Assembly (NCBI GenBank): GCA_003670425.1 | Contig: QWRL01000091.1 | Coordinates: forward strand, 1 to 9,083 | Direction: 5' to 3' | DNA length: 9,083 bases | Origin: Chloroflexota bacterium | GTDB lineage: Bacteria > Chloroflexota > Anaerolineae > Anaerolineales > UBA11657 | Part shown: piece by piece, positions 1 to 5,730 of the stretch | Numbering within the stretch: the first letter of the stretch is position 1 | Layout: every line of letters begins with the position of its first letter | Program-made: the position numbers and the translations under genes | Notes under the pieces: generated by a model | Databases searched by the model: none | The model's input: the letters and a program-made list of their open reading frames with translations, nothing else | Told to the model about the DNA's origin: nothing

Positions 1-22
1 TTTAGACGGGCGGCGCCTGCGC

Positions 23-838
23 TTGCCAGCGTTGCGCCGGCTTTCACCCGCAGCGCATCTGCAGCTGGTGCCCAGCCCGCGCGGTGGCAACTGGCTCATC
101 AGCTATTCGGACTTCATTACGCTGCTGTTCGTTTTTTTTGTGGTGCTTTACTCCATGGCGGCCACCAACACCGCCAAGCTAAAAACGGTGGTTGAAAACC
201 TGGCGCGCGCGGTTGCCGGCCTCAAGTCGCTGGAGGTTGTTTCGCCTTCAATCAGCCTCGGTGGTGCGCTCGACAAGGGCGACCCGGTGCCAATAATTAT
301 TGCAGAGCTGCCGCCGCGGCCGCCGGAGACGGTGGATATGCTTACCGACATGGCGGCGCAGCTGCGTGAAGCCGGTGTTAGTGGCGATGTTTCGCTGCAG
401 GCAAACGTGGAGAGCACGCTTGTGGCATTTAATGACAAACTGCTGTTCAAGCCCGGTACGGCGGAGTTTGAGCCGTCGGCTGTTGAGGCGCTCCAAACCA
501 TGCTGGAGTTTTTGCAAAACAGCGAGAAAGAAGTGCGCGTGATTGGCCACACGGATTCTTCGGCCACAGACCCTGCGCAATTTGCTACAAACTGGGAATT
601 GTCGGGTGCGCGCGCAGTAACCATCGTGCGCTGGTTCGTGGACATGGGGTCCATCCAGCCCAAGCGCCTGGTAGCGGTGGCGCAGGCTGAATTCCGGCCG
701 CTTTTTCCAAATGACACCGAAGAGCACATGAAGAAGAACCGGCGCAGTGAGATCATTGTTATTAACCCTGTGGAAAAAAAGGCCACCATGTCTGTTGGGG
801 CGGTGGGCTCCATAGAAAAGATACCGGAGCTGCCCTAG
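23..838 (+). CDS. motB: MotB-like flagellar stator protein (first of two)
   Basis: Stator subunit that carries ions through the inner membrane and holds the stator to peptidoglycan. From the TTG start it is 271 aa. One membrane segment (about residues 24-45) begins NWLISYSDFITLL; Asp30 matches the ion-binding Asp of MotB/PomB. A linker follows, then an OmpA-like peptidoglycan-binding domain at about 135-250 with NDKLLF, VIGHTD, NWELSGARA and NRRSE. The usual Gly-x-Gly-Glu stretch near the domain end reads AQAEF. The frame stays open to the left edge, so the start is uncertain. TTG at 23 is favoured because it leaves 23 residues before the membrane Trp, close to the 19 in the next gene, and a GGGCGG lies upstream. 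A TAG at 3-5 in another frame could end an upstream gene, perhaps motA, but this cannot be tested here. Ion type (H+ or Na+) cannot be decided. The family call is firm. Confidence 0.93.
   Translation: MPALRRLSPAAHLQLVPSPRGGNWLISYSDFITLLFVFFVVLYSMAATNTAKLKTVVENLARAVAGLKSLEVVSPSISLGGALDKGDPVPIIIAELPPRPPETVDMLTDMAAQLREAGVSGDVSLQANVESTLVAFNDKLLFKPGTAEFEPSAVEALQTMLEFLQNSEKEVRVIGHTDSSATDPAQFATNWELSGARAVTIVRWFVDMGSIQPKRLVAVAQAEFRPLFPNDTEEHMKKNRRSEIIVINPVEKKATMSVGAVGSIEKIPELP
109..145 (+). repeat. Copy 1 of near-identical motB membrane-segment DNA with an eight-T run
   Basis: This 37-base stretch, coding for the start of the membrane segment of the first MotB, differs from 935-971 in the second motB at only two bases. 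It contains eight consecutive T at 132-139, encoding Val-Phe-Phe. A second shared block of 21 identical bases lies at 428-448 and 1254-1274 (NDKLLF codons). Confidence 0.85.
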
Positions 839-860
839 GGCGCCGGCTGCCGTTCCTGTC

Positions 861-1721
861 ATGGCTTCTTCTTCTTCATCCTCCTCCTCCGCCTCGCATG
901 GCGGCGCCGGCGACGCGTGGCTAGTGAGCTTTGCGGACTTCATGACGCTGCTGTTTGTTTTTTTTGTGGTGATGTATGCCCTCGCAGTGGTGAACGTGTC
1001 GAAGATGGAGCAGCTCGCCGCAGTTTTGCAAAGTGTGATTGGCGGCATTGAGGTGAAGCAGAAAGTGGAAGTCAGCATCAGTGGCGCTATGCCACTGGGC
1101 GCCGGCCAGCCGGCTGCAATTGTGCTTGATAAGTTCCCACCGAAGGTGGCCGCTGTGTTTGATGCTGCTGACGATTTGACCCAGCAACTTAAAGAATCCG
1201 GGCTTGAGGGGCAGATCAAGGCTGACCAAATGGTTGAAGGCACCCTGTTGACCTTTAATGACAAACTGCTGTTCCGGGAAAACAGTGCTGAGATTGTGCC
1301 CACCACGCTCGACGCGCTCAAGCAGCTGGCTGAGTTCATCAACAGCGTGCCAAATGAAGTGCGGATTGTGGGGCACACGGATCCCGCAGCGCCCACAGAC
1401 CCGCGTTATCCCACCAACTGGGACCTGAGCATGGCGCGGGCGGTGGCGATTGTGCGCTATCTGGTGGACGATGGCGGCGTGAATCCGGCACGCCTGCAGG
1501 CACAGGCGCGCGCAGAGTTCTCGCCGTTGAAACCGAATGACAGCCCGGAGAGCGTGGCACTTAACCGCCGTGTGGAAATACTGATAGTGAACGAGTTGGC
1601 GCAACCAAAAGGCGGGGTCAACCCGCTGCAGGACAGCGGCGGCGATGCCGGCGCGGAAGGCGCTGCGCCGCCGGCGGCAGCTCCGCCGCCGCCACCACCA
1701 CCGCCGCCCAGTGGACATTAG
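861..1721 (+). CDS. motB: MotB-like flagellar stator protein (second of two)
   Basis: Second MotB paralogue, 286 aa, starting 22 bp after the first. The N-terminus has eight serines in a row (residues 3-10). The membrane segment (about 20-42) begins AWLVSFADFMTLL with the ion-carrying Asp at 26. The OmpA-like domain (about 130-245) has NDKLLF, IVGHTD, NWDLSMARA and NRRVE. In the 43 residues starting at the TNW motif, 28 are identical to the first copy. Unlike the first copy, it ends in a Gly/Ala-rich tail with nine consecutive prolines (275-283). The ATG has no clear Shine-Dalgarno sequence, so its translation may depend on ribosomes finishing the first gene. The two proteins could form a mixed MotB dimer or serve in separate stators; the sequence does not say which. 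No motA is seen in the window. Confidence 0.93.
   Translation: MASSSSSSSSASHGGAGDAWLVSFADFMTLLFVFFVVMYALAVVNVSKMEQLAAVLQSVIGGIEVKQKVEVSISGAMPLGAGQPAAIVLDKFPPKVAAVFDAADDLTQQLKESGLEGQIKADQMVEGTLLTFNDKLLFRENSAEIVPTTLDALKQLAEFINSVPNEVRIVGHTDPAAPTDPRYPTNWDLSMARAVAIVRYLVDDGGVNPARLQAQARAEFSPLKPNDSPESVALNRRVEILIVNELAQPKGGVNPLQDSGGDAGAEGAAPPAAAPPPPPPPPPSGH
935..971 (+). repeat. Copy 2 of near-identical motB membrane-segment DNA with an eight-T run
   Basis: Partner of 109-145, with 35 of 37 bases identical, including third codon positions. The eight-T run is at 958-965 in the same codons. This is either a trace of gene duplication or conversion, or strong constraint on the motor segment. Confidence 0.85.
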
Positions 1722-1747
1722 CGCAGCCAAAATGCACCTGCGTATTC

Positions 1748-1753
1748 AAAGGA
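1748..1753 (+). promoter_or_regulatory. Ribosome binding site of fliL
   Basis: AAAGGA followed by GA-rich bases, 7 nt before the fliL ATG. It is one of the clearer Shine-Dalgarno sites in the window. The second motB, fliM, fliR and flhA have weak or no visible site. Confidence 0.6.
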
Positions 1754-1760
1754 ACCAGAC

Positions 1761-2531
1761 ATGACCAAAAAAGAGGCAAAGCCAGCTGCCCCCGCGGCCG
1801 AAGGCGAAGGCGAAGCACCCCCAAAGAAACGCAACCTGCTGCTGATCATTGGCGGTGCGGTGGGCGGGTTGGTGTTCTTGGGGATGGCGGCTGTAATTGT
1901 GATTTTGTTGTTGCGGCCGGCAGCTGCTGCGCCCGCTGCGGCTGCGCCTGCAGAAGCCGGCGCGGTGGATGAGCATGGCAACCCAGTGGAGGCACCCGCA
2001 GCGGCGGTGGATGAGCATGGCAATCCAGTAGAGGCTCCTGCAGCGGCGGTGGATGAGCATGGCAATCCAGTGGAGGCGGCGGTGGATGAGCATGGCAATC
2101 CAATTGCAGCAGCCGCTGCCGCACCAAAAATAGATATGAACTCGCCGCCGGTGCCGCCGGCCCTGCCGGTTCCCGGCGAGGGCGTGCTGTTTGATGTTGG
2201 CACCAAGGTCATCAACCTTGCTGATCCAGGCGGCCGGCGCTACCTCAAGGTTGGCATCGTGCTGGAGTTTGCGCCGCACGACACCGCTTGGTACAGCATG
2301 GCAAACGAACAGCGCGCTGAGCTGCAGGCGTTGTTCGAAACTGAGATGGGCTCCAAGCAGCCCGTGATCGAGGATCTTGTGATCTCGATCATCTCCAGTA
2401 AATCGTTCGAGCAGGTGTACACACTGGAGGGCAAAGAGGGCCTGCGCCAGGAAATCATCAATCGCATTAACCAGCTGCTGCCCACGCAACTGGTGATGTA
2501 CGTGTACTTCAATGAGTTTGTGGTTCAGTAA
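1761..2531 (+). CDS. fliL: Flagellar basal body-associated protein FliL
   Basis: FliL is a single-pass inner-membrane protein that sits with the stator around the motor and supports torque. Here it is 256 aa, well above the common 150-180. A short charged cytoplasmic part (Lys-rich, 1-24) leads into a membrane segment at about 25-51. A long Ala/Pro/Glu linker follows (52-140) with four copies of VDEHGNP. The FliL domain (about 141-256) ends in YVYFNEFVVQ, matching the family's typical C-terminus. The start is well supported by AAAGGA at 1748-1753, 7 bases before the ATG. It follows two MotB genes and precedes fliM by 5 bp, as expected for a motor operon. The extra length is entirely in the periplasmic linker. 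Confidence 0.94.
   Translation: MTKKEAKPAAPAAEGEGEAPPKKRNLLLIIGGAVGGLVFLGMAAVIVILLLRPAAAAPAAAAPAEAGAVDEHGNPVEAPAAAVDEHGNPVEAPAAAVDEHGNPVEAAVDEHGNPIAAAAAAPKIDMNSPPVPPALPVPGEGVLFDVGTKVINLADPGGRRYLKVGIVLEFAPHDTAWYSMANEQRAELQALFETEMGSKQPVIEDLVISIISSKSFEQVYTLEGKEGLRQEIINRINQLLPTQLVMYVYFNEFVVQ
1962..2102 (+). repeat. Four-copy in-frame tandem repeat in the fliL linker
   Basis: Four nearly identical DNA units begin at 1962, 2004, 2046 and 2079, so the spacings are 42, 42 and 33 bases. Each starts gcggtggatgagcatggcaa and encodes VDEHGNP; full units read VDEHGNPVEAPAAA. The third unit is shortened to 11 codons and the fourth diverges after the Pro. All spacings are multiples of three, so copy number could change without breaking the frame. 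The repeat lies in the periplasmic linker between the membrane segment and the FliL domain. Confidence 0.95.
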
Positions 2532-2536
2532 AGACC

Positions 2537-3520
2537 ATGTTATCTGAAGCCGAAATTACGGCATTGCTGAATGCGGGCACCAAGGCAAAGCCAGCGCCAA
2601 CCGCAAAAGCAGCAGCCAGCGACGCGCGAATATACGACTTCAGGTCTCCGGAGCGTTTTACCCGGGACCAGATGCGGGCAATTGAGCTGGTGCATGAAGA
2701 CTTCGCAGACCGCATCCGCAACAACCTGCCCAGCTATCTCTCCACTGATGTGCGCTGCAAAGTTGTCGGCCAGTCGCAGACCAAATTTGAAGAGCATGTC
2801 GAGGGCGTGCCCGACCACACCCAGTTTTTTATTTTGGCATTGGACCCGCTGCCGGACCGGATTATTGCGCTGTTTGACCAGCAAACCTGCCTCTCCATGG
2901 CCGAGCGGCTGCTGGGTGGCACGCCTCCCGAGAACATTGAAGTGGTGACGCTGACCGACCTGAGCGCCGTCGTCATGCGCGGTGTGTGGGAGTATCTGAT
3001 TCCGCACCTTGCCGCCGCGTGGAAACCGATCCACGAATTGGAGCCGCGCTTTCTTGAATCCACCAGCAACAAGAACTGGGTCAACATGCTGCTCGCAAAT
3101 CGCTGGTCGGTGGGCACCAGTTTTGAATTAGTGGTTGGCGGCCTGCCAGGCACTATGGTGATTTATATGCCGTATTCCATGGTCAAGGATATTGCCGACG
3201 ATGTCTCGCCGTCGGCTTGGCTGGGGGAAGTAAAAGAGGAATCTTCGCAGCCCGCAGAAATGCGCGTGGCGCTCGAGGACTTCATTCAACGCGCATCATT
3301 GGAGGCGCGCCTCGTGGTGGGAAATATGAGAATGACTTTCGGCGAGGTGCGCTCCTTGCGGGTGGGTGATGTGCTGGAGCTGGAAAGAAGCGTGGGAACG
3401 CCTTATGAGCTGTGGGTCGGCGGCGGGCCGAAGGAAGGCATCGGCTATAAGGTTGAGCCGGGCGTACACCAAAAGAAGTACGCCGCGAAAATTCTGGATC
3501 GGGTGATTGTTGAATATTAG
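2537..3520 (+). CDS. fliM: Flagellar motor switch protein FliM
   Basis: FliM forms the middle of the cytoplasmic C-ring, binds phospho-CheY at its N-terminus and contacts FliG and FliN. At 327 aa it has normal length. The N-terminus MLSEAEITALL matches the family's LSQxEIDALL CheY-binding peptide. An Ala/Lys linker (about 13-30) leads to the middle CheC-like domain (about 35-225) and a C-terminal SpoA domain (about 245-325) with LRVGDVLELER. The middle domain is divergent. The GGxG loop reads GGTP at 127-130, and the usual ExNPQF stretch reads ESTSNKNWVNML at 174-185. PYSM at 212-215 is kept. The start lies 5 bp after the fliL stop. The call rests on the N-terminal motif, the SpoA domain and the position before fliN. 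Confidence 0.95.
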   Translation: MLSEAEITALLNAGTKAKPAPTAKAAASDARIYDFRSPERFTRDQMRAIELVHEDFADRIRNNLPSYLSTDVRCKVVGQSQTKFEEHVEGVPDHTQFFILALDPLPDRIIALFDQQTCLSMAERLLGGTPPENIEVVTLTDLSAVVMRGVWEYLIPHLAAAWKPIHELEPRFLESTSNKNWVNMLLANRWSVGTSFELVVGGLPGTMVIYMPYSMVKDIADDVSPSAWLGEVKEESSQPAEMRVALEDFIQRASLEARLVVGNMRMTFGEVRSLRVGDVLELERSVGTPYELWVGGGPKEGIGYKVEPGVHQKKYAAKILDRVIVEY

Positions 3521-3523
3521 AGG
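3519..3523 (+). promoter_or_regulatory. Ribosome binding site of fliN
   Basis: AGAGG overlaps the TAG stop of fliM and lies 8 nt before the fliN ATG. The overlap suggests that ribosomes ending fliM can restart at fliN. Confidence 0.55.
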
Positions 3524-3531
3524 TTTTCAAT

Positions 3532-4011
3532 ATGGCTGACACAACTGACCCAATTACGGAGGAGGCTGCGCCGGATGCCGGCGCCGCCGAGGCAGTAGCC
3601 GAAGCTCCGGCAGAAAGTGCCGCGCCTGCGGCCTACGATGAGCCGGTGCTGGACTTTGACGCGCTGGGCACTAATTCTTTTGCGGTTTCACCGGCGGAGT
3701 TCCAGCCGTTGGAAACCGAAGTGCTGCCGGGTGCTGACTCAGATTCTGGCATGGACTTGGGCGTGCTGGCTACCATTCCGCTGGAAGTTACGGTGGAGCT
3801 GGGGCGCACATCCATGCAGGTGCGCGAGGTGCTTGCCCTGCAGCCGGGCTCAGTGGTGGAGCTGGACCGGGTGGCGGGCGAAGCGGTGGATGTGCGCATC
3901 AACGAGCGCCTCGTGGCGCGCGGCGAAGTTGTGATTATTGCCGACAAGTTTGGCATTCGCCTGACTGAAATTATGGCGGGCGCGACTGCGATGATTGGCG
4001 GCGCACGATGA
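3532..4011 (+). CDS. fliN: Flagellar motor switch protein FliN
   Basis: FliN forms the base of the C-ring and helps bring export substrates to the export gate. The protein is 159 aa. An acidic, Ala-rich N-terminal region (1-75) precedes a single SpoA/FliN domain (about 76-150) with IPLEVTVELGRTSM, LQPGSVVELDR and VDVRINERLVARGEVV, all close to the family pattern. It is a plain FliN, not a FliY, because it lacks a CheC phosphatase domain. AGAGG at 3519-3523 overlaps the fliM stop codon and sits 8 bases before the ATG. The 3' end overlaps fliO by four bases (ATGA). Confidence 0.96.
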   Translation: MADTTDPITEEAAPDAGAAEAVAEAPAESAAPAAYDEPVLDFDALGTNSFAVSPAEFQPLETEVLPGADSDSGMDLGVLATIPLEVTVELGRTSMQVREVLALQPGSVVELDRVAGEAVDVRINERLVARGEVVIIADKFGIRLTEIMAGATAMIGGAR

Positions 4012-4472
4012 CCGTCGCCAGCGCACTGCAGTTTTTGCGCGACGACAAGCGCGGGCGGCTGCTGGCGGGTGGGCTGGCGGGCGTGGTGCTGCTGGCTGCG
4101 CTGCTGCTGGCGTTTACCGGTGGCAGCACGCGCGACGCTTCGCTGGGCATGCTGGCGTTCAGGATGGCGGGCAACACGCTGGCGGTACTGGCGTGCCTTT
4201 ACCTTGTGCTTATTGGCCTGCGCCGCTGGCAGACCCAGGTGGCGTCGATCACTGACCGGCAGCTGGGCATTGTAGAAACGCTGCGCCTGTCCCCCAAGCA
4301 AGTGCTGCACCTGGTGCGGGTGGGCAACCGGCAGTTGCTGCTGGGCGCCAGTGACGGGCAGGTGGCGCTGCTGGCCGAGCTGGGCAGCCCGGCACCGGCT
4401 GCGGCCGACGCTGCGCCGGCGTTCATCAGCCATTTGCAGCACGCCGCTGCGCGCATCAACCAGGAGAACTAG
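4008..4472 (+). CDS. fliO: Flagellar biosynthesis protein FliO
   Basis: FliO is a small membrane protein that helps FliP rings form during assembly of the export gate. The protein is 154 aa. Two hydrophobic segments are visible (about 17-37 and 55-72), more than the single segment of many FliO proteins. The cytoplasmic part carries the family signature: ETLRLSPKQVLHLVRVGNR, then LLLGASDGQVALLAEL. The C-terminus is Ala-rich. The ATG overlaps the fliN stop (ATGA), which supports the start. FliO is poorly conserved, so the call relies on the signature and the position between fliN and fliP. Confidence 0.88.
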   Translation: MTVASALQFLRDDKRGRLLAGGLAGVVLLAALLLAFTGGSTRDASLGMLAFRMAGNTLAVLACLYLVLIGLRRWQTQVASITDRQLGIVETLRLSPKQVLHLVRVGNRQLLLGASDGQVALLAELGSPAPAAADAAPAFISHLQHAAARINQEN

Positions 4473-4504
4473 GCGCCGCTCGTTTACCAGTGTTTTAGCG
4501 GCGC
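4473..4504 (+). repeat. GC-rich inverted repeat directly after fliO
   Basis: GCGCCGCT at 4473-4480 is exactly complementary to AGCGGCGC at 4497-4504, with a 16-base loop. It begins on the base after the fliO stop. No T-run follows, so it is not an intrinsic terminator by itself. It may be a weak hairpin that protects or pauses the transcript before the stronger hairpin at 4544. Confidence 0.45.
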
Positions 4505-4543
4505 TTCACGCGAGCTTTACCGGCGGCACAGCGGTGCGCGCCT

Positions 4544-4580
4544 AAACTGACGAGGCATATGCTTCGTCAGTTTTTATTTA
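4544..4580 (+). terminator. Terminator-shaped hairpin centred on the fliP start codon
   Basis: Bases 4544-4573 form a near-perfect palindrome centred between 4558 and 4559. The arms are AAACTGACGA and TCGTCAGTTT around GGCATATGCT. Of 15 possible pairs, 14 are Watson-Crick and one is G-T (4554/4563). The 3' arm runs into TTTTTATTTAAT, as in an intrinsic terminator. The presumed fliP ATG is in the loop, and GAGG at 4552-4555 is inside the 5' arm. It could therefore be a terminator or attenuator between fliO and fliP, or a hairpin hiding the fliP ribosome site. The structure is seen directly; its function is inferred. Confidence 0.6.
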
Positions 4581-5383
4581 ATCTGCGTGCGCTGCGCGCG
4601 TCCCCCGGGAAGTTATGGCCGCGTGCCCGCCAGCTGCCGCTGTTGTTGGGCGCGGCCGTGCTGCTGTGCTCGTGCGTGGGCATGGGCGCCGGCGAAAAAC
4701 CTGAGCTGAGTGTGCCCGGCGTTTCCTTCAACATTGCCGGCCAGGGCAGCCAGCCGGAGCAGGTGGGCACGGGAGTGCAATTGCTGGTTCTGTTTACTGT
4801 GCTCAGCGTGGCGCCGGCCGTGCTGCTGCTGATGACGGCCTTCACGCGGATTGTGATTGTGCTCTCGCTGGCGCGCACCGCGCTCGGCACGCAGCAGCTG
4901 CCGCCCAACCAGGTGATAACGGGCCTCGGCATGCTGCTCACGTTCTATGTGATGGCGCCCGTCTTCAATGACATAAATGAAAATGCGCTGCAGCCCTATC
5001 TTGCGGGCAAGCTTGCGCAGCCGGTGGCTATCACGCGCGGGCTGGAGCCGCTGCGCGGCTTCATGTTCAAGCAAACCCGCCCGGCAGATATTGCGCTCTT
5101 CATGCAGCTGGCCAAGACCACGCAGCCCGACACGCTGGAGGACATCCCGCTCTCCAGTTTGCTGCCGGCATTTGTGATCAGCGAGTTGAAGACTGCCTTC
5201 CAGATGGGCTTTCTAATTTTCATTCCATTTCTGGTGATCGACCTGGTGGTGACATCGACGCTGCTTTCGCTGGGCATGATGTTTTTGCCGCCGATGCTGG
5301 TTTCGCTGCCGCTCAAGCTGCTGCTGTTTGTGATGGCAGACGGCTGGAGTCTGCTGGTTGAGTCTTTGGTGAAAAGCTTTTGA
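4559..5383 (+). CDS. fliP: Flagellar export gate protein FliP
   Basis: FliP forms the core ring of the flagellar type III export gate with FliQ and FliR. The protein is 274 aa, longer than the typical 245. It starts with a long basic N-region, then a hydrophobic segment (about 26-38) ending LLCSC, consistent with the signal peptide known in this family. The conserved core is clear: TAFTRIVIVLSLARTALG (93-110), PPNQVITGL (115-123), LLPAFVISELKTAFQMGF (201-218), PFLVIDLVV (223-231), and SLGMMFLPPMLVSLPLK (237-253), with DGWSLLVESL near the end. The start is uncertain. ATG 4559 is the only good in-frame choice, but GAGG is only 3 bases upstream and the start sits inside a strong hairpin. In-frame TTG or GTG codons further in would remove the basic N-region of the signal. 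Confidence 0.95.
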   Translation: MLRQFLFNLRALRASPGKLWPRARQLPLLLGAAVLLCSCVGMGAGEKPELSVPGVSFNIAGQGSQPEQVGTGVQLLVLFTVLSVAPAVLLLMTAFTRIVIVLSLARTALGTQQLPPNQVITGLGMLLTFYVMAPVFNDINENALQPYLAGKLAQPVAITRGLEPLRGFMFKQTRPADIALFMQLAKTTQPDTLEDIPLSSLLPAFVISELKTAFQMGFLIFIPFLVIDLVVTSTLLSLGMMFLPPMLVSLPLKLLLFVMADGWSLLVESLVKSF

Positions 5384-5446
5384 GCAAGCCGGCCGCATAT
5401 CGCAGCAGTGCCTGCCAGCTGCCAGCCGCGGGCGGGTGGGGCGCTA

Positions 5447-5716
5447 ATGACTGAAAGCGTGGTGATCAACGTGTCGCAGGAGGCCATGCGGGTGACGCTG
5501 CTGGTCGTCGGGCCGATGCTTTTGGTGTCGATGCTGGTGGGCCTGGTGGTGAGTGTGCTGCAGGCAGCCACGCAAATCACAGAGCAATCGCTCACCTTTG
5601 TGCCAAAAATTCTGGCGGTGGGTGTGACGCTGGCCTTCACCGGCTCATGGGTAATGCAAAAACTGGTGGCCTTCATGGTCCACATGTTTAACCTGCTGCC
5701 CTCAATGGTGCACTAG
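5447..5716 (+). CDS. fliQ: Flagellar export gate protein FliQ
   Basis: FliQ is a small hairpin membrane protein that packs around the FliP-FliR export gate. From ATG 5447 it is 89 aa, the usual length for the family. Two membrane helices (about 15-40 and 52-78) flank the conserved turn QAATQITEQSLTFVPK (39-54). A GTG at 5408 would add 13 residues, but ATG 5447 is preferred: it gives the family length and has GGTGGGG at 5435-5441, 5 bases upstream. The 63 bp before it hold no gene and no strong hairpin. The stop is 14 bp before fliR. Confidence 0.96.
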   Translation: MTESVVINVSQEAMRVTLLVVGPMLLVSMLVGLVVSVLQAATQITEQSLTFVPKILAVGVTLAFTGSWVMQKLVAFMVHMFNLLPSMVH

Positions 5717-5730
5717 CCGAAGCCCGCAGC

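Noticed and set aside
1..5. TAG at 3-5 as the end of an upstream gene such as motA
   Set aside because: Too little sequence precedes it to recognise any protein; noted only as a possibility in the first motB entry.
832..841. Ten-base palindrome GCCCTAGGGC over the stop of the first motB
   Set aside because: It is short, has no room for a loop without losing pairs, and has no T-run after it; palindromes of this length are expected by chance in a window this size.
4525..4537. Possible sigma-54 promoter GGCAC...TGC before fliP
   Set aside because: Only 9 bases separate GG and GC, where the sigma-54 pattern needs 10, and the T-rich part before GC is absent.
5408..5446. GTG start 13 codons upstream for FliQ
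   Set aside because: The added residues have no family match, and ATG 5447 gives the typical 89 aa with a good GGTGGGG site 5 bases upstream.
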